From Pseudoduganella rivuli (GTDB lineage Bacteria; Pseudomonadota; Gammaproteobacteria; Burkholderiales; Burkholderiaceae_D), in assembly GCF_009674485.1 (NCBI RefSeq), contig NZ_WKJJ01000017.1, positions 153,999 to 217,998 of the forward strand: a stretch of 64,000 bases of DNA, in the 5' to 3' direction. This document shows, piece by piece, positions 51,978 to 61,071 of this stretch; the first letter of the stretch is position 1, and the number at the start of each line of letters is the position of its first letter. A program made the translations under genes and the position numbers. The notes below the pieces were generated by a model, which saw only the letters and a list, made by a program, of their open reading frames with translations, was not told the DNA's origin and did not search any database.

Positions 51978-53210
51978 TCAGCCGAATTTCATCCCCATCC
52001 GCTCCGCCACCGTATGCATGTCCTTGTCGCCACGGCCCGACAGGTTGGCCAGCACGATTTTATCTTTCGGCAAAGTCGCCGCCAGCTTGGCCGCGTAGGC
52101 CAGCGCGTGCGACGATTCCAGCGCCGGAATGATGCCTTCGATATGGCAACTGTCGTGGAACGCTTGCAGCGCCTCGTCATCCGTGATCGACACGTATTGC
52201 GCGCGGCCGCTGTCTTTCAGGTACGAGTGTTCCGGGCCTACGCCCGGATAGTCGAGGCCGGCCGACACCGAGTGGGTTTCGATGATCTGGCCGTTTTCAT
52301 CCTGCAGCAGATACGTGCGGTTACCGTGCAGCACGCCCGGGTAGCCTTTGGTCAGCGATGCCGCGTGCTTGCCCGTGTCCAGGCCCTCGCCTGCCGCTTC
52401 GACGCCGATCAGTTGCACCTGTTTCTGGTCGATGTACGGGTAGAAAATACCCATGGCGTTGGAACCGCCGCCGATGCACGCCACCACGTAGTCGGGCTGG
52501 CGGCCCGCCAGTTCCGGCATCTGCACCAGGCATTCCTCGCCGATCACGGACTGGAAGTCGCGCACCAGCATCGGGTACGGGTGCGGGCCGGCCACGGTGC
52601 CGATGATGTAGAACGTGTTTTCAATGTTGGTGACCCAGTCGCGCATGGCTTCGTTCAGCGCATCCTTCAGGGTCTTGGAACCGGACTCGACCGGCACAAC
52701 GGTGGCGCCCAGCAGCTTCATGCGGTACACGTTCTGCGCCTGGCGCTTCACGTCTTCGCTGCCCATGTACACCACGCATTCCAGGCCGAAGCGGGCGCAA
52801 ATGGTGGCGGTGGCGACGCCGTGCTGGCCCGCGCCGGTTTCCGCGATGATGCGCGGCTTGCCCATGCGCTTGGCCAGCAAGGCCTGGCCGATCACGTTGT
52901 TGATCTTGTGGGCGCCGGTGTGGTTCAAGTCTTCGCGCTTGAAGTAAATCTGCGCGCCGCCCATCTGTTCGGACCAGCGCTTGGCGTGGTAAATCGGCGA
53001 CGGACGGCCGACGAAGTGCTTCAGTTCGTAGCGGAACTCTTCCAGGAAGGCGGGATCCTGGCTGTATTTCGCATACGCGTCCTTCAGTTCGGACAGCGCA
53101 TAGGTCAGGGTTTCGGCGACGAAGGAACCGCCGTAAGTGCCGAAGTGGCCGGTGGGATCGGGCAGTTCGTAGTCAGTCGCGTGAAACAGCGGGGCTGCTG
53201 GCTTGTTCAT
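51978..53210 (-). CDS. trpB: Tryptophan synthase beta subunit
   Basis: 410 residues, PLP enzyme joining indole and serine. PLP Lys in L-N-H-T-G-A-H-K-I-N-N, catalytic Glu region E-T-G-A-G-Q-H-G-V-A, glycine loop G-G-G-S-N-A-M-G. It lies 54 bp before trpA. Confidence 0.98.
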   Translation of the reverse strand: MNKPAAPLFHATDYELPDPTGHFGTYGGSFVAETLTYALSELKDAYAKYSQDPAFLEEFRYELKHFVGRPSPIYHAKRWSEQMGGAQIYFKREDLNHTGAHKINNVIGQALLAKRMGKPRIIAETGAGQHGVATATICARFGLECVVYMGSEDVKRQAQNVYRMKLLGATVVPVESGSKTLKDALNEAMRDWVTNIENTFYIIGTVAGPHPYPMLVRDFQSVIGEECLVQMPELAGRQPDYVVACIGGGSNAMGIFYPYIDQKQVQLIGVEAAGEGLDTGKHAASLTKGYPGVLHGNRTYLLQDENGQIIETHSVSAGLDYPGVGPEHSYLKDSGRAQYVSITDDEALQAFHDSCHIEGIIPALESSHALAYAAKLAATLPKDKIVLANLSGRGDKDMHTVAERMGMKFG

Positions 53211-53232
53211 GTGGGTCTCTCTTTGCTGGCAT

Positions 53233-53261
53233 GGTGCCTGATACCACAGGTGTCAGGTACC
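53233..53261. repeat. REP-like imperfect palindrome between trpF and trpB
   Basis: Arms GGTGCCTGATACC and GGTGTCAGGTACC, three bases apart; 11 of 13 positions pair. It supplies the last two sense codons and the TGA of trpF. Only one copy is seen in this window, so repeat status is a guess from form. Confidence 0.5.
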
Positions 53262-53924
53262 ACTGATTAAAGCGTCTGCTGCGCGGACCGCGCGCACAAA
53301 GGCGGCGATCCGCTCGGGATCTTTGATGCCCTTGGACGCTTCGACACCGCTGGAGATGTCAACCGCGTACGGGCGTAGCTGCGCTACCGCGCCAGTCGCG
53401 TTGTGTACGCTCAAGCCACCACTTAAAACGGCCCGATGCGCGAGATCTTTTGGGACGAGGGACCAATCGAAAACCTTTCCTGCTCCGCCGTACGCATCCA
53501 CCCAGGTATCGAGCAGCAAACCCGCAAACAGCGGGCTGGAGGCACGGCAAATCCGCTCATATTCTAGCAGTTCGTCTTGATGCGTGTCAGGTTTGACCCG
53601 GAACACGCTCAAATAGCGGGTATTGGCGGCTTCCGCCGCGGCCGCGCACTGCGCGGCGGTTTCATCGCCATGAAATTGCAGCAACGTCACGCGGGACGCC
53701 TTGACGGTGGCGGCCACCTCATCCGGGCTGGCATTGACGAACAAGCCGGTGGCCGTCACGAACGGCGGCAAACCGGCGATCAGTTCGCCGGCGCGCTCGG
53801 GCGTTACGTAACGGGGGCTTTTCGGATAAAACACGAAACCGGCCGCGTCGGCGCCGGCTGTCGCCACGGCGGCCACATCTTCCGGCCGGGTCAGGCCGCA
53901 AATCTTGATACGGGTGCGTTGCAT
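53253..53924 (-). CDS. trpF: Phosphoribosylanthranilate isomerase
   Basis: 223 residues. Amadori isomerisation in tryptophan synthesis. The start M-Q-R-T-R-I-K-I-C-G-L-T-R-P-E-D at 53924 has GAGGATA before it and carries the general-base Cys in K-I-C-G; the Asp of L-L-L-D-T-W is also seen. A longer upstream reading adds no conserved residues. It starts 14 bp after truA, so truA-trpF-trpB-trpA is one cluster. Confidence 0.96.
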   Translation of the reverse strand: MQRTRIKICGLTRPEDVAAVATAGADAAGFVFYPKSPRYVTPERAGELIAGLPPFVTATGLFVNASPDEVAATVKASRVTLLQFHGDETAAQCAAAAEAANTRYLSVFRVKPDTHQDELLEYERICRASSPLFAGLLLDTWVDAYGGAGKVFDWSLVPKDLAHRAVLSGGLSVHNATGAVAQLRPYAVDISSGVEASKGIKDPERIAAFVRAVRAADALISGT

Positions 53925-53938
53925 TATCGATATCCTCG

Positions 53939-54754
53939 TCAAAACCACGGCAGCGGACGGCCCGCTTCGCGCGGCACGCCCCACTTGTCGTCATATTCAA
54001 TGTCGGCCAGGTACAGGCCGTCCGGCATGAAAGTGGGCGCGGCCAGCGTACGGTCCTTCGCTTGCAGCAATTCGCCCAGCCATTCCGGCCTTTCCCTGCC
54101 CTGCCCGATGTACACCAGCGAACCGACCAGGTTGCGCACCATGTGGTGCAGGAAGGCGCTGGCGCGCAATGTGAACACAATTAAGTCGCCATGCCGTTCA
54201 ATATTAATTTCATGCATGAACTTCACGGGCGTTTTAGCCTGGCAATACGCGGCGCGGAATGTCGTAAAGTCGTGTTCGCCGATCAGCGCGGGCACGGCGG
54301 CGCGCATGCGCTCCACGTCGAGCGGGCGGTGGCAAAAGCCGGCGCGGCCGGCCAGCAGTGGCGAACGGACCTGGTGGTTGTGCAGCAGGTAATGATAGGT
54401 GCGGGAACGGGCGGAAAAACGCGCGTGGAAGTCGCCTTCGATATGGCGTTCGCCCGGCACGACATCATGAATTTCCCTGGCCCAGCGCACGCCGACCGAC
54501 GATGGCAGGAAAGCGTTGATGCCCCTGACCCATGCATGCATTTCCCGCTTGATATCGGTATCGAAGTGCACCACCTGGCCCAGCGCATGCACGCCCGCAT
54601 CCGTGCGGCCCGCGCACGTGGTGCCCAGGTGCACGGTGGCAAAACGCTCGATCGCCGCCTCCAGCTGGTCTTGCACGGTATTCCCACTGGGTTGGGTTTG
54701 ATAGCCTTGCCAGGCCTGGCCGTCATACTGGACGCCGAGTGCGATGCGTTTCAA
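53939..54754 (-). CDS. truA: tRNA pseudouridine(38-40) synthase
   Basis: 271 residues. Modifies U38-U40 in the tRNA anticodon arm. The catalytic Asp is in A-G-R-T-D-A-G-V-H-A-L-G-Q near residue 52; R-S-R-T-Y-H-Y and F-L-H-H-M-V-R-N-L-V-G are typical. It sits between fimV and trpF, as in other Burkholderiales. Confidence 0.97.
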   Translation of the reverse strand: MKRIALGVQYDGQAWQGYQTQPSGNTVQDQLEAAIERFATVHLGTTCAGRTDAGVHALGQVVHFDTDIKREMHAWVRGINAFLPSSVGVRWAREIHDVVPGERHIEGDFHARFSARSRTYHYLLHNHQVRSPLLAGRAGFCHRPLDVERMRAAVPALIGEHDFTTFRAAYCQAKTPVKFMHEINIERHGDLIVFTLRASAFLHHMVRNLVGSLVYIGQGRERPEWLGELLQAKDRTLAAPTFMPDGLYLADIEYDDKWGVPREAGRPLPWF

Positions 54755-54802
54755 TTGCTGCTCTTGGTGAATGGGGATCGCCGCATTATACCCGCAGGGG
54801 CA

Positions 54803-54830
54803 AAGAAAACGCCGGCGCTGAGGCCGGCGT
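54803..54830 (-). terminator. Terminator after fimV
   Basis: Minus strand ACGCCGGC, six-base loop, GCCGGCGT, then TTTCTTT. Eight-base perfect GC-rich stem 22 bases after the fimV stop. Confidence 0.85.
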
Positions 54831-54852
54831 TCGGGTGCATCGGGAAAGGAAA

Positions 54853-57711
54853 TCAGCCCAGCGCGGCGCGCATGGCATTGGCGCGGTTGACCTGATCGCC
54901 GGTGCCGCCGCGGATCACTTCGTCCAGCAATTCGCGGGCGCCTTCCTTGTCGCCGATTTCCTGGTAAGCGATGGCCAGGTCCAGCTTGGTGTCCATTTCC
55001 ATTTGCAGCGCGGACATTTCCTCGCCGCCTTCGGCCGGCGTCGCCAGCTTGGCATTGCTGCCGATCAGGTCCAGGTCGATGCCGGACAAGTCGAAGTCCG
55101 CCGCGGTTGGCGGGGCCGACGGCGCCTGCGTGGCGGCCACGTCCAGTTCGGGGAAATCCGGGATGGCGAAGTCGTCGGCCGCCAACGCTGGTTCCGCCGC
55201 TTCCGCCACCGCCACGTCCGACGATTCCGGCGCCGCGGTTTCCGCCGCCGTCGTGCCCGGCAAATTGAAGTCCATCATGTCCAGTTCCGCCAGCGGGTCG
55301 GCCGCCGCTGCCGGCGCTTCCGTCGGCAAATCCACCGCCGGCGCGGTGGTGGGCAAGTCCAGGCCGAAGTCCATCGCGAAGTCGTCGGCCGTCAGTGGCG
55401 CGACCGCCGGTTCCGCCGATGGCGCTTCGGTGGCGGCGGCAGGCGGCGGCTCCATGTCGAAGGCCAGGTCGAACGGTTCGGCGGATGCCGCTTCAACCGG
55501 CGCCACGGACGGCGCCTGCGTGGTATCCATGCTCAGGCCGCCCAGGTCGAAGTCCAGGAAGTGTTCGGCATCGGCGGCCGGGATCGGCGCTTGCGTGGCG
55601 GGCGGCGTGTCATCCAGCGATGGCAGCGCCGTCAAGTCGTCCAGCGAAAAGTCCATCGCGTGCACCGGCGGTTCGGTCGGCGCGGACGCCGTGGCATCCG
55701 AGCTCAAGTCCAGGTCCAGGCCGGAGAAATCGTGGGCTTCGGCGGCCGGCGCGACGCTTGGGACCGGCGCGGGTTCCGCGAACATGTTGGCGAAGTCGTC
55801 GGCCGACAGTGGCGCGTCGGTGGCGGCAGCCAGCGGCGCGTCGGTCGCTGCCATCGAGGCCGCCACGGCGGCGCCGGAACCGGCATACAGCGGATTGTTG
55901 GGATCCAGCGCCAGGCCCATGGCCGCCGCTTGCGCCCATTCATCACCCTGGCCCTTGGTCAGCGAATACAGTTCCGTCGCCTGTGCTTCGTACGAGCGGG
56001 CATCCTTGCGGTTCGAGAAGATTTCCATCAGCTTCAGGCGCACCGGATGGCGTTCCGGATGGGTACGCAGCGCTTCCTTGAGGATTTCTTCCGCCTGCGC
56101 GTCGCGGCCGTAGGCAATGTACACATCGGCTTCCGCCACCGGATCGACTTCATTGGTGTCCAGCTGGCTGGCCGACGGCGCGAAGTTCGAATTGAACACG
56201 CTGTTATTGGTGTCGACGCTCTGGCCGCCCGTTTCCGCGATCAGTGGCTGCGCTTGCGGGCCGGGATCGCCCAGCACGCTCACTTCCGCTTTTGGCGCTT
56301 CGGTTTTCGGGGCTTCCTGCGCGGCGCGGCGGCGGCGCATCGCGGCCAGGCCGGCAACGCCCAGCAGCGCCACCAGGCCGGCGCCGATCAGCTGGATATT
56401 GTCCATCACCGTATCCATCAGCGACGGCTCGGTAATCACGGGCTTGGCTGGTTTTTTCGGCGCCGGCGGCGCTTCCACCGGAACCGGCGCCACGACCGGC
56501 GCCGAAGCAACCGGCGCGGAGGCAGGCGCCGACGCGGCCTTCTGCTTGTCCGCCATGGCCTTGCTCTTCACGGCCATCAGCTTTTCCAGGTCCGTGACGT
56601 TCTTTTCCAGTTCCTTGACACGCGCATTGGCTTCCGCCACCTGCTTTTCACGGGCAATGCGGTCTTCTTCGCTGGTCTTGGCAGTCTTGCCCGCGCCGCC
56701 CTCGCCACCCGTGGCTTTCGACAGCTTCAGCTGGTCCTTGGCTTCGTTGGCGGGCGTGGCGCGCTCTTCGACTTTGGCGGTAATCTTGCCGGCCGCGGAC
56801 TGGCCGCTCTCGCCGCCCTGCGCCGGCGTGCTGGAGGCCACCTGGCCGGCCAGCTTGTTGCGGTACGCGTTGAAGTCGGCCGCATGGGCAATCACCACGC
56901 CATGCGCTTCGCCTTCCGATGCGCCGCCCTTGATGGCGTCCGAGTCCGGCACGTTCAGGATCTGCCCGGATTTCAGGCGGTTCATGTTATTGCCCGCGAA
57001 GGCTTCCGGATTGGCGCGGTACAGCGCCACCAGCATCATGTCCAGCGACACGTCCACCGGTTTCAGCTGGCGCGCAATCCTGCCCAGCGTATCGCCCGGT
57101 TTCACACGGTATTCACTGGCGTTCGTGCCTTCGCGCGGCGCGGCCGGCTCGCGCGAAGGTTCGCGTACGGGACGGGCAGGAGCAGCGGCACGGGCCGCTT
57201 GTGCCGCCGCTGCCGCCGGCGCGGCCGCAGCGGCGCGGCCCGGCACGTCGACCGGCGCCGCCACTTGCGGCGCCTGCGCGCTGCGCATTTCCGCAGGATC
57301 GAGCAGGAACGTGTATTCGCGCACCAGCCGTCCACCGGTCCAGCTCAGTTCCAGCAGCATGTCGACGAACGGTTCGTTGATCGGCTGCGACGACGAGACA
57401 CGGATCAGCTGGCGGCCATTGCGGTTTTCCACTTCGAAACGCAGCGACAGCAGGGCGGGATTGAAATCGATATTGGCCAGGCGGAACGCTTCCGTCGGCG
57501 CCAGTTTGGCGGTCAGGTCGGACGATTCTTCCGCAGCCACAGCGGTCAATTCGATTTCCGCGCGCAGCGGCTGGCCCAGCGACGACAGCACGGTCAGCTT
57601 GCCCAGCCCGGCTGCGTTGGCGACGGGAGACAGCAATACTGCGCAAGCTACGGCGCTGGTAAGTGTTTTCAACGCAAACGACAGGGGTTTGGAGCGGTGG
57701 CTAACGTGCAT
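54853..57711 (-). CDS. fimV: FimV/HubP-family polar protein
   Basis: 952 residues. Membrane protein of the cell pole and type IV pilus or motility apparatus. The ATG at 57711 opens a signal sequence (F-A-L-K-T-L-T-S-A-V-A-C-A-V-L-L-S-P-V-A-N-A-A). Next come a FimV N-domain (G-L-G-K-L-T-V-L-S-S-L-G-Q-P-L-R-A-E-I-E-L), a LysM domain (Y-R-V-K-P-G-D-T-L-G-R-I-A-R, about residues 195-250), a coiled coil (about 340-400), a membrane helix (V-M-D-N-I-Q-L-I-G-A-G-L-V-A-L-L-G, about 430-455), a TPR-like part, a long acidic Ala/Pro-rich region and the conserved FimV C-domain (L-D-L-A-I-A-Y-Q-E-I-G-D-K-E-G-A). No SD; a TACAAT box ends eight bases before the ATG. Confidence 0.94.
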   Translation of the reverse strand: MHVSHRSKPLSFALKTLTSAVACAVLLSPVANAAGLGKLTVLSSLGQPLRAEIELTAVAAEESSDLTAKLAPTEAFRLANIDFNPALLSLRFEVENRNGRQLIRVSSSQPINEPFVDMLLELSWTGGRLVREYTFLLDPAEMRSAQAPQVAAPVDVPGRAAAAAPAAAAAQAARAAAPARPVREPSREPAAPREGTNASEYRVKPGDTLGRIARQLKPVDVSLDMMLVALYRANPEAFAGNNMNRLKSGQILNVPDSDAIKGGASEGEAHGVVIAHAADFNAYRNKLAGQVASSTPAQGGESGQSAAGKITAKVEERATPANEAKDQLKLSKATGGEGGAGKTAKTSEEDRIAREKQVAEANARVKELEKNVTDLEKLMAVKSKAMADKQKAASAPASAPVASAPVVAPVPVEAPPAPKKPAKPVITEPSLMDTVMDNIQLIGAGLVALLGVAGLAAMRRRRAAQEAPKTEAPKAEVSVLGDPGPQAQPLIAETGGQSVDTNNSVFNSNFAPSASQLDTNEVDPVAEADVYIAYGRDAQAEEILKEALRTHPERHPVRLKLMEIFSNRKDARSYEAQATELYSLTKGQGDEWAQAAAMGLALDPNNPLYAGSGAAVAASMAATDAPLAAATDAPLSADDFANMFAEPAPVPSVAPAAEAHDFSGLDLDLSSDATASAPTEPPVHAMDFSLDDLTALPSLDDTPPATQAPIPAADAEHFLDFDLGGLSMDTTQAPSVAPVEAASAEPFDLAFDMEPPPAAATEAPSAEPAVAPLTADDFAMDFGLDLPTTAPAVDLPTEAPAAAADPLAELDMMDFNLPGTTAAETAAPESSDVAVAEAAEPALAADDFAIPDFPELDVAATQAPSAPPTAADFDLSGIDLDLIGSNAKLATPAEGGEEMSALQMEMDTKLDLAIAYQEIGDKEGARELLDEVIRGGTGDQVNRANAMRAALG

Positions 57712-57719
57712 AGTGGAGA

Positions 57720-57750
57720 ATTGTAGTTGTTGAAATGGAAAAAGTTGCAA
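57720..57750 (-). promoter_or_regulatory. fimV promoter
   Basis: Minus strand TTGCAA (forward 57745-57750), 19-base spacer, TACAAT (forward 57720-57725), then eight bases to the ATG. It lies after the asd terminator. The long spacer makes the -35 doubtful; the -10 is good. Confidence 0.5.
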
Positions 57751-57846
57751 TCCCGGATAGGGCCAACATAACACCATGCCATGGCGCATGCAAGCTTTGC
57801 GGGTGCATCTGTCACCTTGACGCTGAATTTGAAATTCAATCGAAAG

Positions 57847-57880
57847 AAAAAAGGCCGGTTTCACTGGGAAACCGGCCTTT
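57847..57880 (-). terminator. Terminator after asd
   Basis: Thirteen-base perfect stem AAAGGCCGGTTTC with GAAACCGGCCTTT around a five-base loop; the minus strand goes on to TTTCTTT. It is 25 bases past the asd stop. Confidence 0.93.
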
Positions 57881-57905
57881 AATTCACACCAACTTATTGC
57901 AGTGC

Positions 57906-59033
57906 TTATTTATCCAGCACGATGCGCAGCATGCGGCGCAGCGGTTCCGCCGCCCCCCACAGGAGCTGGTCGCCAACCGTGAACGCGGACAGATAATCGC
58001 CGCCCATCGACAGCTTGCGCACGCGGCCGACCGGGATGGTCAGGCTGCCCGTCACGGCGGCCGGGGTCAGGTCGCGCATCGACGCTTCACGCGTGTTCGG
58101 CACGAACTTCACCCACTGGTTGTCGTTGGCGATGATGTCGTTGATTTCGTCCAGCGGCACATCTTTTTTCAGCTTGATGGTCAGCGCCTGCGAGTGGCAG
58201 CGCATCGCGCCGATACGCACGCACAGGCCATCGACTGGAATTGCCGCGGTGCCAAAGTCCAGGCCGCGGCCCAGGATCTTGTTGGTTTCCGCGCCGCCCT
58301 TCCACTCTTCTTTCGACTGGCCGTTGCCCAGGTCCTTGTCGATCCAAGGAATCAGGTTGCCGCCGAGCGGCACGCCGAATTGCTTGGTTTCGTCCGCCGA
58401 CAAGCCGTGCTGGGTGGCCAGCACCTGGCGGTCGATTTCCAGGATGGCGGAAGCCGGGTTGTCGAGCAGCGGCTTGACGGAAGCATTGATGGTGCCGAAC
58501 TGGGTCAGCAGTTCGCGCATGTGCTGCGCGCCGCCGCCGGAAGCGGCCTGGTACGTCATCGACGTCATCCACTCCACCAGGTCTTGCTTGAACAGGCCGC
58601 CCAGGCCCATCAGCATGCACGACACGGTGCAGTTGCCGCCGACGAAGTTCTTCACGCCCTTGGCCATCGCGTCCTTGATGACGTTCAGGTTGATCGGGTC
58701 CAGCACGATGACGGCGTCTTTTTCCATGCGCAGCGTGGAAGCCGCGTCGATCCAGTAACCGTTCCAGCCGGCCGCGCGCAGTTTCGGGAACACGGCGGTG
58801 GTGTAGTCGCCGCCCTGGCACGAAATGATGATATCGCAGCGCTTCAGTTCGTCGATGTTGTTCGCGTCTTTCAGCGTGGTTTCATTCTTCGCCATCGAAG
58901 GAGCGGCGCCGCCCGTGTTCGACGTGGAGAAGAACACCGGTTCGATGTGAGCGAAGTCGCCCTCTTCCTGCATGCGCTGCATCAGGACCGAACCGACCAT
59001 GCCACGCCAACCTACCAGACCTACGAGTTTCAT
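57906..59033 (-). CDS. asd: Aspartate-semialdehyde dehydrogenase
   Basis: 375 residues. Reduces aspartyl phosphate on the route to Lys, Met, Thr and diaminopimelate. The NADP loop V-G-W-R-G-M-V-G-S-V-L is at the N-terminus, the catalytic Cys is in G-G-N-C-T-V-S-C-M near residue 135, and the His is in G-A-M-R-C-H-S-Q. AAGGGAAAG precedes the ATG. Placed between leuB and fimV. Confidence 0.97.
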   Translation of the reverse strand: MKLVGLVGWRGMVGSVLMQRMQEEGDFAHIEPVFFSTSNTGGAAPSMAKNETTLKDANNIDELKRCDIIISCQGGDYTTAVFPKLRAAGWNGYWIDAASTLRMEKDAVIVLDPINLNVIKDAMAKGVKNFVGGNCTVSCMLMGLGGLFKQDLVEWMTSMTYQAASGGGAQHMRELLTQFGTINASVKPLLDNPASAILEIDRQVLATQHGLSADETKQFGVPLGGNLIPWIDKDLGNGQSKEEWKGGAETNKILGRGLDFGTAAIPVDGLCVRIGAMRCHSQALTIKLKKDVPLDEINDIIANDNQWVKFVPNTREASMRDLTPAAVTGSLTIPVGRVRKLSMGGDYLSAFTVGDQLLWGAAEPLRRMLRIVLDK

Positions 59034-59060
59034 TTTCTTTCCCTTGAATGAGTTTTAAAG

Positions 59061-59106
59061 GCATCCCGTATTGGATGCTTCTACCGGACAGCCTTGCGGG
59101 CTGTCC
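59061..59106. promoter_or_regulatory. Two small hairpins between leuB and asd
   Basis: GCATCC with GGATGC (59061-59078), and an eight-base perfect stem GGACAGCC with GGCTGTCC around a five-base loop (59086-59106). No T-run follows, so they may be a weak terminator, a processing site or an mRNA stabiliser. Confidence 0.45.
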
Positions 59107-59114
59107 CATGGCAC

Positions 59115-60188
59115 TTAGGATGCCAGCGCTTTCACCACCGCATCGCCCATCTGCGCGGTGCCCACCTTGGTGGTGCCCTCTTCGTAGATATCGGCGGTGC
59201 GCAAGCCTTGCGCCAGCACTTGTTTGACTGCTTTTTCGATGCGGTCGGCCTGCTCGGCGCGGTTCAGCGAGAAGCGCAGCATCATGGCCGCGGACAAAAT
59301 CGTCGCCAGCGGATTGGCGATGCCTTTGCCGGCGATGTCCGGTGCGGAACCGTGCGACGGTTCGTACAGGCCCTTGTTGTTGGCGTCCAGCGAAGCCGAT
59401 GGCAGCATGCCGATCGAGCCGGTCAGCATGGCGGCCGCGTCGGACAGGATGTCGCCGAACATGTTGCCAGTCACGATCACGTCGAATTTCTTCGGCGCGC
59501 GCACCAGTTGCATCGCCGCGTTATCGACGTACATATGGTCCAGCGCGACGTCCGGATATTCCTTCGAGACGTCGATCATGATGTCTTTCCAGAACTGGAA
59601 GGTTTCCAGCACGTTGGCCTTGTCGACCGACGTCAGGCGCTTGCCGCGCTTTTGCGCGGCCTGGAACGCCACGTGGGCGATGCGGCGGATTTCGCCTTCC
59701 GCATAGCGCATCGTGTCGAAACCTTCGCGCTGGCCCTTGAACGGACCGTCCGGGCATACCCTTACGCCGCGCGGCTGGCCAAAGTAAATGTCGCCCGTCA
59801 GCTCGCGCACGATCAGGATGTCCAGGCCCGACACGACTTCCGGCTTCAGGGTCGACGCGCCGGCCAGTTCCGGGTACAGGATCGCGGGACGCAGGTTGCC
59901 GAACAGACCCAGGTTCTTGCGCAAGCCCAAAATCGCCTGTTCCGGACGCAATGCGCGCTCCAGGTTGTCGTACTGATAGTCGCCGACGGCGCCGAACAGG
60001 ACGGCGTCAGCGGCTTTCGCCAGCGCCAGCGTACCTTCCGGCAGCGGGTGGCCATGGGCGGCATAACCAGCGCCGCCCACCGGCGCGCTTTCCATCTCAA
60101 ATTTTTCGTCCAGTGCGTTCAGCACCTTGACGGCTTGGTCGACGATTTCCGGGCCGATGCCGTCGCCCGGGAGGATTGCAATTTTCAT
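59115..60188 (-). CDS. leuB: 3-isopropylmalate dehydrogenase
   Basis: 357 residues. NAD-dependent oxidative decarboxylation in leucine synthesis. Starts M-K-I-A-I-L-P-G-D-G-I-G-P-E-I; R-E-L-T-G-D-I-Y-F-G, D-K-A-N-V-L, N-M-F-G-D-I-L-S-D and H-G-S-A-P-D-I-A-G are the substrate and NAD sites. It starts eight bases after leuD. Confidence 0.98.
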   Translation of the reverse strand: MKIAILPGDGIGPEIVDQAVKVLNALDEKFEMESAPVGGAGYAAHGHPLPEGTLALAKAADAVLFGAVGDYQYDNLERALRPEQAILGLRKNLGLFGNLRPAILYPELAGASTLKPEVVSGLDILIVRELTGDIYFGQPRGVRVCPDGPFKGQREGFDTMRYAEGEIRRIAHVAFQAAQKRGKRLTSVDKANVLETFQFWKDIMIDVSKEYPDVALDHMYVDNAAMQLVRAPKKFDVIVTGNMFGDILSDAAAMLTGSIGMLPSASLDANNKGLYEPSHGSAPDIAGKGIANPLATILSAAMMLRFSLNRAEQADRIEKAVKQVLAQGLRTADIYEEGTTKVGTAQMGDAVVKALAS

Positions 60189-60196
60189 GAGGATTT

Positions 60197-60844
60197 TTAA
60201 ATGACGTTGGCCAGCCAGGGCTGGTTTGCCAGATGACGTTCCTCGTACGCGCGGATCTCGTCCGCGTGGCGCAGGGTCAGGCCGATATCGTCAAGTCCGT
60301 TCATCAGGCAATATTTGCGGAAGGCATCGATCTCGAAGGGGTAGGAGAGAGAGCCGTTGCTGGTGGAAATGCGCTGGTTTTCAAGGTCGACGACCAGGCG
60401 GTAACCCGGGAAAGCCTTGACTTCGTTGAACAGATGGTCGATCTGCTGCTCGGTCAGCACGATCGGCAACAGGCCGATCTTGAAGGAATTGTTAAAGAAG
60501 ATGTCCGCGAAGCTGGGGGCCAGGATCACGCGGAAACCGTATTGGTCCAGCGCCCATGGCGCGTGTTCGCGCGACGAACCGCAGCCGAAATTCTTGCGGG
60601 CCATCAGGATCGACGCGCCCTGGTAGCGCGGCTCGTTCAGCACGAAGTCCGGGTTCAGCGGACGTTTGCTGTTGTCCATGCCGGGTTCGCCGTGGTCGAG
60701 GTAGCGCCACTCGTCGAACAGGTTCGGACCGAAGCCGGTGCGGTGGATGGATTTCAGGAATTGCTTGGGGATGATGGCGTCGGTATCGACATTGGCGCGG
60801 TCCAGGGGAGCCACGAGGCCTTCATGTATCGTAAATTTTTCCAT
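60197..60844 (-). CDS. leuD: 3-isopropylmalate dehydratase small subunit
   Basis: 215 residues. Swivel-domain partner of LeuC. Y-L and L-D-R-A-N-V-D-T-D-A-I-I-P-K-Q-F, then F-G-C-G-S-S-R-E-H-A-P-W-A are the family signatures. Confidence 0.98.
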   Translation of the reverse strand: MEKFTIHEGLVAPLDRANVDTDAIIPKQFLKSIHRTGFGPNLFDEWRYLDHGEPGMDNSKRPLNPDFVLNEPRYQGASILMARKNFGCGSSREHAPWALDQYGFRVILAPSFADIFFNNSFKIGLLPIVLTEQQIDHLFNEVKAFPGYRLVVDLENQRISTSNGSLSYPFEIDAFRKYCLMNGLDDIGLTLRHADEIRAYEERHLANQPWLANVI

Positions 60845-60903
60845 GATTTATCTGCTGTGCGCCGGCAGGCGCGCGGCTTGAGCCGCGCCGCCCCGCCGAG
60901 CTG

Positions 60904-61035
60904 TTATTTCCCGCCCGCGCTGGTGACGACCTGCCCGACTTTTTGCACATCCTTGCCGATGCCGGAAATGGTGTTGCAGCCGGTCAGGGCGATGGTGGTG
61001 GCCAGGGTGATGATCAGGGCGATGACGGTTTTCAT
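60904..61035 (-). CDS. Entericidin-like small lipoprotein
   Basis: 43 residues: M-K-T-V-I-A-L-I-I-T-L-A-T-T-I-A-L-T-G-C then N-T-I-S-G-I-G-K-D-V-Q-K-V-G. The L-T-G-C lipobox and the G-x-G-K-D-V-Q-x-x-G motif are those of the EcnA/EcnB family, small outer-membrane lipoproteins of uncertain role, known in E. coli as a bacteriolysis pair. Only one member is here, in the gap between leuC and leuD. AAGAGA lies before the ATG. Confidence 0.85.
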   Translation of the reverse strand: MKTVIALIITLATTIALTGCNTISGIGKDVQKVGQVVTSAGGK

Positions 61036-61071
61036 GTTGGTTCTCTTGCTAATGAAAGGAAATTAATGTGT

